From positions 5,530,394 through 5,594,393 of the forward strand of contig CM038470.1 in assembly GCA_021464415.1 (NCBI GenBank): a stretch of DNA of 64,000 bases, given 5' to 3'. Position numbers and translations under genes: made by a program. The notes beneath the pieces are model-generated. The model ran no database searches and was not told where the DNA came from. It saw nothing but the letters and a program-made list of their open reading frames with translations. The stretch is from Lonicera japonica (Eukaryota; Streptophyta; Magnoliopsida; Dipsacales; Caprifoliaceae). Shown here piece after piece: positions 22,841-35,323 of this stretch; the stretch's first letter is position 1, and each line of letters opens with the position of its first letter.

Positions 22841-25004
22841 ATAGAAAGAAAATAAACTTTTTATAGAAAGAAAATTTGTTAAAATTGGTATATACAGGCA
22901 CACACATCAAAATAAAATATGCACGTAAATAGAAAGAAAAACTTTTACCGTGAGTCTATACTCTATAGTTTGATGCAATACAACATAATAATAAAAAATT
23001 ATATATCGAGGCATCGAGCTATATGTTATATTCAACAGTGAATTCATGTTCAAACAATCGAAGATTTTTGTGAGGCACAACTCCAATAGGGTTTTTCCTT
23101 TTTCATAGTCTAAGAGAAGGCCATACATTTTTGCTTGAATTTTTTTCTCTTTTAAAAAAAGAGGTTTAAGTGTTTTTTTTTTTTTTTTTTGTTTAACTAT
23201 AAATAATGAAAATCCACCCAAACACTCATATTTGAACTTAAAATATATGTGACCAAAAAAAAACCCTTAAAATATCTGCTAAATTTAAATAAATGCCTTT
23301 GTAACTAAATTAGTCCTCATGCTCAATGTGATTTTATTTATCTCCCAACTTTTTAACATGTTCAAATTTTGTTTCACAACTCTCATAGTTAGAGTGGGCC
23401 GAACTTTTGTGGAAGGACGTGGACCGACTTAATGAATTGGGCTAACCTTTTTTTTTCTTTCTTTCTTCCAGTACCGTTACAACCAAATCTTTTTTTTTTT
23501 AATTATTCCACGATGTTTGTTTTTGTACCTCACTCTCATCATTAGTGCAAGTTCATAATTTTTTTTAAATGTCATAAATTAAAAATTCAGTTGTATGTTA
23601 TTGGCAGAATAAATTATATTTTTGGGAAATAATGAATTCTTAAATAAATAAATAAATCATATATGAATTTTTAATATATAAAAAAAATAAAATAGCATAA
23701 GGGAGTAAGAGACCGGCTTCTAAATAATTTGCGCATAGACAACATGCATTGACAGCTTCACACAACAGATGCGGGTGCAAGGAAAGTGAATTGGGATTGT
23801 ACTCATTGGAGAAGTATTACTTATATATGTTATAAATTTTTAACTCAACCTATTTTATGCCACTATCATGTGTATTTAGGGGCGGAGGGAACATGCCCTC
23901 ACTTGGATTTCAATTTTTTTTATAGTAGGTATAGTAATTTTATATTCTATAAGAACTTCTATGTGAAATATAAAACTATGAGATTTCTTACCGTAAACTT
24001 TTTACAATTCTAGGGTTTGATTTATTAGAGAAAGGTTGATGATCTTCACACCTTTGACCTTATTAATTATACAAAAATTTGATATTGACATTTAAAAATT
24101 TAAATATAGTATGTTTGCCCCTTATATATAACAAAGAAACAAACAATTAAATATTTAGACTATTATATATTTTTTGGCGACCTTATTTACACCACTCATA
24201 TCTATCACAAACACTCCTCTTGTCACAAACACTCCCAAAGGTAAATTTCTAATCACAACGCCCCCTAAGACTCACCTAATGCACAAGAGGTGGTACATAT
24301 GCATACACTCGCTTCATTTATGAAGAGTTTGTTTCTAATAATTTGCCTAACATCAAGTAATAAATTACTGTAGTGTTTTTCAAATAAAGTCTGCCTAATG
24401 AGAGGTGAGTGTACTTACATAAATTCAGCTTATATGAGGATTGAGGAGAGTGTGTTGTTAAACACTCACCTAACATCAGGTAATAGAGGGAGTGTTTGTG
24501 TCAAATAAGGTGGTACTAAAATTTGTCAAATAGTAATTTATTATTAAATTTTGTATTTTAAGTTATAGTATTTTTAATGTAGAAAATAGGTAAAATTTTG
24601 TCTTAAAAAATGTGCAATTGCCTGAAAAATAAATACAAACCCCCTCCTAAAGAAAATATTTTCCTTGTTTTAGTGAAAAATATGAGCATGTAAATAAAAA
24701 TAAAAAAATATAAAAAAGCCAATCAAACACACCCTTATTTCAAGAAAAATACAAGTTATAATATAATCATTAGTCCAAAATAAAACTTATGTATATTATC
24801 ATGAGATGTGACCCGTTAATCATTTACCAAAATCCTTTTAGCACTCAAATTCGGGCATCTTCTCGATATAGTTGCATAGCCTTGGACAATAGTTAGTTGA
24901 GGGGATTCACTGTCAAATTAATTCGTTCAGGGGAGCAATCTGTAAACTGACTTAGTAGAAGGATAATTTACCGGAATTTGGCTAAAGATAAAAAGGAAGA
25001 ACAT
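22841..25004. other. AT-rich intergenic DNA with relics of small elements
   Basis: A single hAT-like end, TAGGGGCGGAGGGAACATG, lies at 23877-23895 and resembles the one at 21562. An inverted pair (ACCACTCATATCTATCACAAAC at 24191 and the complement ending GGTGGT at 24514) may bound a MITE of about 320 bp, 24191-24514. No genes are seen. The last 100 bp form the promoter and leader of the EF-Ts gene. Confidence 0.4.
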
Positions 25005-25060
25005 CAATTCGAAGCCCTAGCGAGCTGCGAAAAAGCTTTTGAGAGTTAACTACTTTACAG

Positions 25061-25404
25061 GTTAGTTCTACTCTTATTTGCGTCTTCCAGTTTCATCGTC
25101 ATGATTGTATTTTCATCTGTTTTTCTTCATCTTCTAACCTAGTTGGAATGTGGGATTCACTTCAACACCTTAATACTTAAGGCGTTACTGTGAATAAATC
25201 CCACTCTATTTTATTTTTTACGAGCATTGTTTCATCTAATTCGCTGCAGATTTGATTTTTATCAATATATTTTGCTGCAATCATTGTGCGTCCTTTTGTT
25301 TCGATGATTTTAAAATTTGATTAAATCTTCTAAAAAAAACTATAATGTTGCTGCAATTTTCTGGCAGTTGATTAAAGATTGGTTTTTTGGTAACTGAATT
25401 GTAG
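25061..25404 (+). other. Probable 5' UTR intron of the EF-Ts gene
   Basis: TTTACAG|GTTAGT at 25060/25061 and GAATTGTAG|GTCACT at 25404/25405 form a good donor-acceptor pair between a leader containing GAAGCCCTAGCGAGC and the short stretch before the ATG at 25429. The interval is T-rich like a plant intron. Transcript data would settle it. Confidence 0.5.
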
Positions 25405-25428
25405 GTCACTCACTATATTACATTAAAA

Positions 25429-28400
25429 ATGGCGTTTTTTCGAGGTGCAAAGCGCCCAGTTGAGATTCTATGCAAGAGGATGAGTGGTCCTTTGAATTCT
25501 GGACATGGTTATTCTACTATGAGAGGAGGTTCCATTGCTGAAATTAGAGGAAGTGAAAGCTCATCATGTACTTCTAATTATGCCAATGCACGCTGCGATA
25601 TTCGAATGTTTGTTAGAGGATACACAGTCGAAGTTCCTCCCTCAGAACAGATGAGTCTTATAAAGAAGTTGAGGGAGAGAACTAGTGCTCCCATAAAGGA
25701 CGTCAAGTCCTCTCTTGTTGAATGCAATTGGGACATTGGCAAGTAGTTATCCAATTATTTATATATGAATACATGAATAATTTTTTTATGACCCACAAAG
25801 GGTACGCAAATATTTATCCACTCCTTGTAGCATACTTAAAGATACATTTTGTGTGCAATTTTTGTGGGTCTAACATTATTTGTATATGTGACTGTCCTTT
25901 CCTAATTTTTTCTTTTAGTAAATAACGCATGGTAGCTCAATGCAGATGCTGCACAAAAGGACCTGAGGAAACGAGGGATAATTCTTGCATCAAAAAAGTC
26001 ATCTCGAACCGCCACTGAGGGTTTGCTTGCCCTTGCACAGAATGAGAGCAAGGCTGCTGTTATTGAACTCAATTGTGAAACTGATTTTGTTGCTAGGAAT
26101 GATATCTTTCAATACTTGGTTTGTATTGAGTTTGTTGATATATATATAGAGTTTATATGTTTATATGCATGTATTGTAGATATCGAGTAAATTCCTTTCA
26201 ATTGCAGAATGAAAGCTTATGATTTTGCATGTATAAACAAGTCAGTGTCTTGGAAATCAAAACATGTAAATTTACCTTGTTGAACATACAAGCAGGGTTG
26301 TTTGTATTTGTATATCTACATAATAAGGGGCAATGGTTTTTGAATCTTGAATATGTATAAGGGATAAAAAATTGTGTGGTTGAGATTAAAGACAAGGGGA
26401 ATAGTGCCTTTGGCACGGGTTATGACCTAGTTTATATTTATGTGGGGGAATTAGACATATTCTTGAATCTTGATTATGTTCGTACAACCCAGCCATGGTG
26501 CTTCTACTTGCACTTGATATCAAAATTTCCTGCAATTTTAATTTAATAATGTCCACTCATACATCATAGAAATTCTATTCTTGTAGGCGTTATCACTAGC
26601 CAAATTAGCATTGCTGGGTGAAATTTCTCAACAAGCGTCTGGCACTTTTCCTTTTGGACCTGAGTCTTTGGAGGTGAGATACTTCTTTATATATATATGT
26701 ATATATATTTTTGCAGAATTAAGACAGTAAATTGATTTGACATAATTCTATTTGAAATTTTCATTTTGTTTCACTTTCACATTCAATATCCATGAGTTGA
26801 GACTACTTACTGTTCATCTGGGTAAAATAATCTTCTCAAAATCTAAAACTCTAACATAGAACTAGAAATGAAGTGGTATTGTTCTACAACTATCACTTTA
26901 TCCTTTATCCCTGAGCTCTTGGGAATTTTATTGGGATTTAATATTTCTGGAATTTTTGGTCCTTGAATTGATCATAATATGTTGCCTGTATACAACACAC
27001 ACGCACACATATATACCGCCCTCTATGCCATGCTAGAATTTGGAGGTCTGGCCCTGAAACTTGAGTCAATCACTTCTGTTAATGCTAATATCAGTTTCCA
27101 TGTACAGCTAATTTAATTCACTCGTTCATCAAATAGTTTTTGGCTACTGGTATTATTATTTATTGTTTTAGCATCTTAAAAATCGAAGTATTGAGAAACT
27201 TCTGAGAAAACAAAATTTTATACTTCTGCAAACTGCAAAGCAAGATATCTTTACACCTTAGCAAGATTTTTCTGGATCTTGAACCATGGTGAGCAACTGA
27301 TAAGTAGTTTTATTTTTTGCAGGATCTGAAGATGAATTTTGAGCATCCTAAATTAAGTGGAGAAAAAACAGTTCAAAATGCAATCACTGAAGTCGCTGCT
27401 ATAATGGGCGAGAATATCAAACTTAGAAGGGGGGTTTCAGTGTCCACATCTTCCCCTGGCTTAATATCTACATATCTCCATACAAGCCCCCAATCAGGTA
27501 CGGTAGTTTCAAAAGCTTTGCTATTCATATCAACAATCTATACTTGCACTCGTATATGTTAAAGACCTTGGGAATATATGCATGTACATGTTAAAGACCT
27601 TCAGAATATATGCATGAAATTTACATGCATGTGTGGTTTAATACTACATAAATCTGTTGGAATCCCTTGTTAACCTAGTTTGCATCCCCAATGTACTAAA
27701 ACAATTTGAGATTGCTATTGAATGGATCTGCAGGTTTAGGACGGATTGCTGGAATTTTATCACTGGAAGTAGAGGATCAGAATGCTTCATTGGATGCTCT
27801 CCAGCGTGTTGGAGCAGAATTGGCAATGCATGTGGTTGCAGCAAAACCGTTGTTCCTAACTAAGGAACTTGTTTCTTCTGAGGCAGTGGAGAATGAACGT
27901 GAGATTCTCAAGTCTCAGGTACCACCGTCTAACTCCTGTTTGGCTATATGTTGGAGAGAGAGTGAGTGAAGTTTTACACTAACCACCTGAAGCACTAACA
28001 CTCGCTTGATTTGGATTTTAACTGATCATGTTGTTCCTTTGTTAGGCAGAAACAACTGGGAGGCCTCAGATGGCCATAGAGAAAATGGTAGAAGGTCGCT
28101 TACGGAAGTACTTTGAGGAAGTAGTTCTGATGGAGCAAAAGTTTGTTGTGAATGACTCAGTAACTGTAAAGGTACGAACTCCGAAGCCATGCAGACAATA
28201 TATTTCCTTTATGTATAGTTGTTTTATTAAATTTTGGTTGGAGTTTTAAGATCTACTATTACCGCTACATTTCTTTCCCTCCCCTTCCCCCCACCAGCAG
28301 TATAAATGTGTACATAGTGGAAATGTCAGAAAGAGGCACCCTTCTTTTAAAAGAAATTAAGAATACAAGAAAAGGGTAATTCCTTAAAATGTTTAGAAAA

Positions 28401-29776
28401 GGATGCCCAGAGTGATGCTAAAAGCTTAGTACTCTACCAAAATATATTAACATGTGTATTAATATGATTAAGATCTTGCATTAACTTTTGATGTTTTACA
28501 CAAAATTCTACAGACACTTGTGGATAATCTATCCAAGGAAGTGGGCTCAGTTGTGAAGATTGGAAACTTTCTAAGAGTGGAAGTTGGTGAAGGGCTTCAG
28601 AGGTAAATGTTTTGCTTCTTAATGTTGTTAAATTGTAATCTTTCTGAATATTGTTACCTTGTATCCGTCTGTAGAATATTGCATTGTTGTAGTAGTTGTA
28701 GTTCTAGCGAAAGCCGACTTGATGGATGCTTATTGTTCTTTTTGTCCTTTAGAGAGGCTGCTATAGTAGTTTTGGTGAGATGTTAACCTTGTGGTCTACA
28801 AATTCTTTCTTAATGACTTACCAATCATGGGAAAGAACTCCTTTTTATTTAAATTCATGTCCAAATTTCCTTTTTTCTATTTTTTAGAGGGGAATAATTA
28901 TTTTTGGCTCCCAGCAAGGTCTTTTATGTTTCCTGTTAGGAGTGGAAAACTGTTGTAGTGTTGTTTTATGTTTTTGTTCTTTTCTTCTTTTTTGGGACAT
29001 ATTGTCCCTCATATATGTTGTACAAGTTTTATTAATCAATGGAAGTTTTTGTATTTCGTTAAAAAAACGAAAATAAGAAAAAAGACTGCATAAGCAAATT
29101 ACCGAGATGGCTTTGGTTAATGCAATTGCAAAGTCAGTCAAGGTTTTAAGAGTTGTTTCCTCCACATTTTTATTACATTATAGATTAGCTTTTTAACCAA
29201 GGAAGCTCAGTCACTTGTACCAATAGTTTTATAAACGTACATAAAATGTTTGTGGAATTTTCTTTTTTGTGGTTGCTTTAGTTGGTTTTGCGAACTTCAG
29301 AATCATTGCATTGTTCTTCATACACATTTTTCTTCACTTCCGTTAATTGGAAAGAAAAACAATTCAGTTTAGGGTGTGAAGTATTCTACCAACATATCGA
29401 GATAACAATGCATTGGGTCTTAAATTTATGTATGACCCCTGAGTGGTCCATATACGATGAAACCTCAAGTAAATTTGGTAATAGCAAGGGAACAGTGATG
29501 TTATATAGTTGAAGTGCTTTTGAAATATGGTTTTAGGTCATAGAATTGGTGGTCCAAAGCTAAGGTTTACAGCGCGAATCGATGGCTTAAGCCTAAATAT
29601 TTTGACTCTTCCCAATACAAGGCTTGGTTCTTACCTATTGTACGTTATCAATATTTTCTTTTTCAATTTAATTTTTCTCTTTGGTTTGTTACTTTGAATT
29701 CTATGTTCATTATGACTACCTTACATGCAGGCTTGAAGCATCTGGTGCACCTGAACCTTTGGCTCGAGCAGCTTGA
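25429..29776 (+). CDS. EF-Ts (mitochondrial): Elongation factor Ts, mitochondrial (8 coding exons)
   Basis: Exons: 25429-25738, 25946-26118, 26587-26673, 27323-27497, 27734-27918, 28046-28171, 28514-28602, 29731-29776. Phases are consistent and give 396 residues, close to the length I recall for plant mitochondrial EF-Ts. EF-Ts recycles EF-Tu by releasing GDP during organelle translation. After a Ser/Arg-rich presequence of about 70 residues comes the N-terminal domain ([19 protein letters not shown], then [10 protein letters not shown]), the EF-Tu contact motif [10 protein letters not shown], and the core and C-terminal domains (VGRIAGI-like [34 protein letters not shown]). Intron 1 must be GC-AG (GCAAGT donor) to keep the family sequence WDI-DAAQKD in frame. 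The last intron is 1.1 kb and the last exon carries only 15 codons plus the stop. The gene converges on the LHCA3-like gene. Confidence 0.95.
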
Positions 29777-30226
29777 TTCTGGTAATTAGGTCCCGTGATC
29801 CTCAATAATCCCTTCAAAGATAGCTCTAGGTGTTACTCCAGAATTTGAGACCCTTACTTTTCTTCTTGTTTGATGATCTGGGTTAAACCTATTCTTGAAT
29901 GCATGTTCTAGTTAATGCATTACAAGATCAAAGCCTTTGAAGTTTGAACCTGCTGATGTTAAGGGCTTTGATGTAAATTTTTGTTATATTCTTAATGGCA
30001 TTACTGCGAACCATATTTCACACAAATTAGTTAATATTGCACAATCATATTGTAATTTGTAATACAAACTTGGGCATGGAATTCTGTTTAATTAGATTCA
30101 ATATCAGGGTTTTAAAGTTACATATCATTGGTTACATATGATATACTGAGTAAAGTCTGCACATCTGCACATGATGTTACAAATATGAGGGGGAGAGAGA
30201 GAGAGAGAGAAGCAGTCATATCCATT

Positions 30227-31842
30227 CCAGTGGAACTTTAGGCTGGTCAATAGGTTGTTGTTAACAGGGTCAGCCAAATGATCTAGGAGGTTTTGATAGG
30301 GTCCAACACCAGTTACCAGACCTTGGATGAAGTAACCCAATACTGCCAACATAGCCAACCTCCCATTCTTTATCTCCTTCAGCTTCAACTCTTTCATTGA
30401 CTTCTCATCTTTCCCAAACCCTAAAGGATTGAAGAAGGGTCCACCCGGGTAAGCTGGTTCACCCGACCCACCAAAACCTTTCTCAAGACCCAAGAAATAC
30501 TGCTTGCCCATGGACCCTGGTTTGTTCCAGTCTTGTAGCCTCCTATGCTCTGCAAACCCCATTAACGCCATTTCCAACACAAATAATGTTTAATTGTCTG
30601 CCCAGTAGTTGTAGGTACCGGCCGGAGGGATCACACCGGTCTGGAACCACGGCAGTGCTGTTTCCGCTGGAATGAGCCCAAGCTTCCCTAGAATCTCGGG
30701 TGCAATAGCTCCAGCAGCTCCAAGCATAGCGAACCGCCCGTTGATTATCTCACCATAAGTTAACCATTTTGGCTCGATGAACCCGCCTGCACCTTCAGGG
30801 TCTGAGAGGCCAAGTGGATCGAATCCATAGTCGCCAGGGAGGCTGTAATAATCACCCATTACTTAAAATTAATTGTTATAGAGCTTTTTTCTCGGAAATT
30901 GGAAAAAAAAATGAAGGTATGCATGCATGAGTTACCTGCCATCCAAGTAAGAAAGGCTCTGTTTGGATGCAAACAAGAGGGGTCTATTTCCTCCTTGCTG
31001 AAAAAGCACAAGCAATATCTATAGTAAGTTATAATGGAATGTGATCTTCTTGTGGATTTGAATGTTGAAGCTTGTTAGGTAAGCAAAGCCTAATCGAGCT
31101 AGAGCTAAGCTCCCTGAAGCTCAAAAGAATCTTGTTCAAGTTTGTCTTGACAACTCTGCCTTACTAGAGCTTCACTGGATTAACAATGAACTCAAGTTCA
31201 AGCTTATTAGCTAGTTTAGTTGGGATTCTGGGGGTGGACCCAAGATTTCCCCTAGAGGGGGGCTAAAGCTGGACAGAGGGTGGGCTAAACTATACAATTT
31301 TTATTTATTTTTTTCATATATATAGTTGGTGAAAAAATAAAGTACTCTGAGCTGGAGGCTGGAGGCTGGAGGCTGGAGCCCTTCCGCCAAGAGTTGGGTT
31401 GAGCCTAATTTTTTTCACGCATATATAATACACGTCTTATATAATGAAACCATTTCACCAGCATTAATTATCGAGCCAAGCCAATTCTTTTGAACTTAGA
31501 CCTCCATCGTGTAATATATACTAGGTCGTAACATGTGTCAAATGCACGATTAATCATTCAAACAGTATCTTAAATCTCCTCCCGACAATTCTTTATGCCT
31601 TTATACATTTTTGAGATTCAAAAACCATTACCCCTTATTATACAGATACATATTTGTGTATGTATAAATGTATGTATATGTAGAGAGAGAGAGAGAACCT
31701 TGACAGGGGGAGTAGCAGCAGCGCTAACAAGAAAGGAAACCCTCCTTTTAGAAGAATGGAGGGGTCTTCCTACTCCAAGTAATTGTCTTGCAGCCTGGGC
31801 CGAAGAGGCGAGAGATGATGATACCATTGTTTGTGTTGCCAT
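30227..31842 (-). pseudogene. LHCA3: LHCA3-like photosystem I antenna gene with in-frame stop and lost stop codon
   Basis: Exons 31842-31699, 30997-30936 and 30842-30227 splice cleanly at canonical sites. They give a transit peptide (MATQTMVSSSLASSAQAARQ...), then [12 protein letters not shown], the chlorophyll-binding helices with [14 protein letters not shown] and [19 protein letters not shown], and the family's C-terminal LTSLKFH. The product would bind chlorophyll and capture light for photosystem I in the thylakoid. Codon 153 is TAA (30592-30590), where the family has Tyr in ADNYTLFVLEM. After LKFH the expected stop is TGG (30229-30227), extending the frame to 30125 through a GA repeat. 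The rest is intact, so the damage is recent, or both sites are sequencing errors. Intron 1 holds a hAT-like end (about 31231) and a 7-bp tandem repeat. Confidence 0.88.
31351..31378. repeat. GCTGGAG tandem repeat, four copies
   Basis: Four exact 7-bp units lie in intron 1 of the LHCA3-like gene. They are close to a hAT-like terminus (CTGGGGGTGGACCCAAG, about 31230-31246). Confidence 0.8.
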
Positions 31843-34800
31843 TTTTGTTGGCCTATGAAAATGCTGTTTGCAGTTTCAGTTTGGTTATTCTCAAAGAACA
31901 GTAGCTCCCAACCCTTGCCAACGATATGCAAAAACAAGGGCATGATATAAGATGTCAAGGCCAATGCCAAGCCAAAAACTAGTATTGTAGGGCCTTGTTA
32001 AGAATATAAAAGTTGTGGCGGATGGGAAGGCTACCCTATTTTCCAGATCAGGCTTTGAATCTTTTGTTCCGATAAGGCTTGCACAACTGGGTTTTCATTA
32101 CTTTGGATAAGAGATCATCTTGTCTACAAGTAGATATATCTTTCCATTCACTTATTTACTAGCTGGCATGGGGAGCTGGTGGGTGGGTGGCATTTTTTAA
32201 TTTTATTTTATTTTGAATACTGTGGAAGGGTTTGAGAGTCGAACTCTTGTGGACTCAATACGCGTGAGACTTCATAAATAAACGGAAGTATGCCATAATG
32301 TCTGTTTACCAATTTTAAAAAATAAAATTAAGAAGTTTTCCATAAGAAAATTTAGAATGGTGTGGCACAAGGCATGGTACTCCAGTGGACATACAATTAC
32401 AGACCTATTTATCAGGGAAGTCAATTCATCTGGAAAGGTATGAGAAATTTTGCACTTGGGTGTAGCTTTCGAAAAAAACACAAATTGTCCTTCTCCCTCA
32501 CACTAAAGAGTTGCAACTTTTTGGGTTCACCTTGCATTAGGCCTTTGTTGCTGAAAGACGGGAACAAAATTAATGTAGGCATTTTTAGAGTCCAAAAGTA
32601 TTTCTTCGTATTATCAGTACACCTTTTCAAAATTGTGTTCGCAGCGAGTTTTCCAGGAGGGATTTTTGAGCACTCAGGAAATAAAAGATTTTTATTTTCT
32701 TTATTTAGTAAACACAAATTTCGAAAATATTTTCCTGACAAAGGAAAAAATAAGGGGTAAAGTTATTCCTCTCAAAACCCATGGGATTGATGGTAATTTT
32801 CTAGCGTTTATTACAAAAATTTTGGACAATAATACTTTTACTTAAATAATTTCCATACTTTACCAAACATAAGAAAGGAAGTTTAACAAGAACTTTAGTT
32901 TCTCACATTCATGGGATAGATAAGGGAATTCATTTATCTTTCGTGAACCAAATGAGACCTAAGAGTATGACAATATTATTAAAGGTGGTGTTATTGTCAC
33001 ACCCAAAACTTTTGTGTAACACTTCTTCGTTATTCGGTCCAATATGGTTGAATATGGACATTATCATTAAAGTTAGGTGTTATTCCCCAACAATAACTTG
33101 CGGTGCCGAAGCGAGGATTTATATTAAGTGGGGGCGAAATTCAAAGCATACTAAATCATATTTAAAGTCTTAAAATTTTATCACAAACACAATAGTAATA
33201 GTAGTAGTAGTAATAATAATAATAATAATAATAATAATTCATACAACTCAAATAGCAAATGCAAATAATTACAATAACATTCTACAAATTTTCATATTTT
33301 AGAATATATTGCAACACTTCTTCTTTGTTAATATTATTGAAAATTTCATGTTCAATGTATTGTTGGAAAAATAGTGATTTTTGGCCATTTTTAGAACAAT
33401 TTTATTTAAAATCGAATGATCGGTTTTGAAAGATTATTATAAATTCGTGTTCACCGCGAGTACATCGAAGTGGTATTTTTGCTCAAAATGAATATTTAGT
33501 GAATGAGAAATTATCACTCAAAGTGAACTACTCGAAATGAAAAATGAGAATTTAAGAACGAGAATTCTTGTATCCTACATTAAAACTTTATGAAAAATTT
33601 TGTTGGTTTATAAGGCATTACATCTTATGAATTTATAAAGTTTATAAACACCCAAGGTCCCAACCTCGTGCACATTGGCGCAGGAGTAAAAAGGCCCTAC
33701 ATCCCTTCGCTGCTGATAACTTGGTCTTATTGTATCGAGATAATGTGCGTATACTCGACTCTATTACATCAAGTAAGGTATTTGTGATAAATAAAGAGAG
33801 TATTAAAATATATTTTTAATTAAATTATAAAAATAATATTTATGACACATTCAAAGGTATAAATAACAACGCACTTCGCATGCGTCTAATCTATCTATAC
33901 TATATATAAAAGTACGAATAATTTAAGTATTTTTTTTCTTTTTGTAGAAACAAATATGACCATAATTTTAAATACAAGATTTTAAGCTTTACATTAAAAA
34001 AATAAATAATATAACTTCATATATTTTGTATTATAGTATTAATATTCCAAATAAATTTAAACTGTACTTTATGTGGTTAAACTAATTAAACAAGTTAGAA
34101 TTATATTAGTATTAGTATTTCAAATAGTGTATAAATCCATATATTTTTATATAAGTATTAGTATTTTAAATAAATTTAAACTTTACTTTATTTCTTTAAA
34201 ATAATTATATAAGTTAAAGTTTGTGTTAATTAGGTGTTTTTCAAAACTCGCCACAAAAGTATGTATATTTAATAAATCGTATTAAAATTACAAAGCTATT
34301 TAATATTAACTTATACATTATTAGGCTATATAATCTATTATTCATATGAGTGTTATATTATTTTGTAATACTGTGTATAATAATCCGCATACGTTTAATA
34401 GAACTAACTATTTACCAATTCTAAAAATTTATTAAAAATATATTACTCCATTATATATATGATCAATTTTTATCATGTATCTATAACATTTTTATATAGT
34501 TGATCAATTTTATGATTTTCCTATAATTATTAATTAAAATTTACACTTTATATTACTCCCTTATATATCTAATCAATTTTTATCACGTATCAATAACATT
34601 TTTATATGGTTGACTGATTTTATGATATTCTTATAATTAATTAAAATTTACATTTGAAACTGCGTTTTTGCTTATTTGTGATTATTTTTATTTCATAATA
34701 ATTATTTAATTCTTATTATTTGCATATTTATTAATAAATTTAATTAATTATTTTTATTAAGCACTAAAACCATGGACCTAATTAATCATCTTTGTTAAGT

Positions 34801-35323
34801 AGTGTTGCGCACAAAAACTTTTAATATCAAAAACCTACATTAGGTAGCGTTTGATAAAACATCTAAAAAATAAAAATTGAAACTGAAAAAATCATTTGTT
34901 TACTTCTGAAAACTGTATATGAAAAAAATATTGTTTGTTTGAATATAACACATCTACAAAATTGATTTTTTTTAATATAATAATTTTGCCCTTATTAACA
35001 TATTTAAATCATATGATTAAGGCTTTAATAAGGATAAAATAGGCATTTTATAATAAAGAGTTTTAAATTTTTATATTTAAGTGATAAACTTACCATTTAA
35101 AATTTTAAATGCAAATTTTATAATTTAAATAACAAATCATTTAATTTTTTTTATCAAACAAATAACTTTCATACCACAACTTTAAAAACTTATTATTCAA
35201 GTGGCAAAAAAACGACCCTTACGCAGTCTCCGAATTTATTTATTTTTTACAAACGAAAAATCGATGTTTTTCATCCTGAATTCCTGTTAAGTGGAGGAAA
35301 AAAAATTCGATCGAATTGTGTAG
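31843..35323. other. Intergenic region between LHCA3-like and RCC1-like genes, with element relics
   Basis: A divergent promoter space of about 3.5 kb. Seen in it: a hAT-like single end (GGTGCCGAAGCGAGGATTT, about 33101), a TAG/TAA microsatellite at 33192-33238, a Helitron-like 5' end TCTATACTATATATAAAAG at 33894 preceded by A, and a MITE-like region at about 34845-35220 starting TTAGGTAGCGTTTG. The overlapping frames at 32362-32760 (+) and 32421-32741 (-) show no recognisable domain and I do not call them genes. Confidence 0.4.

Noticed and set aside
25744..25750. Canonical GT donor for EF-Ts intron 1
   Set aside because: Joining here to the acceptor at 25945 shifts the frame and loses the conserved [10 protein letters not shown] block.
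30580..30600. A hidden intron explaining the stop in LHCA3
   Set aside because: The coding sequence on both sides of the TAA is contiguous with the family protein, so there is no room for an intron.
32362..32760. 132-codon frame on the plus strand and 106-codon frame on the minus strand
   Set aside because: They overlap each other, have no recognisable domain or splice structure, and lie in repeat-like intergenic DNA.
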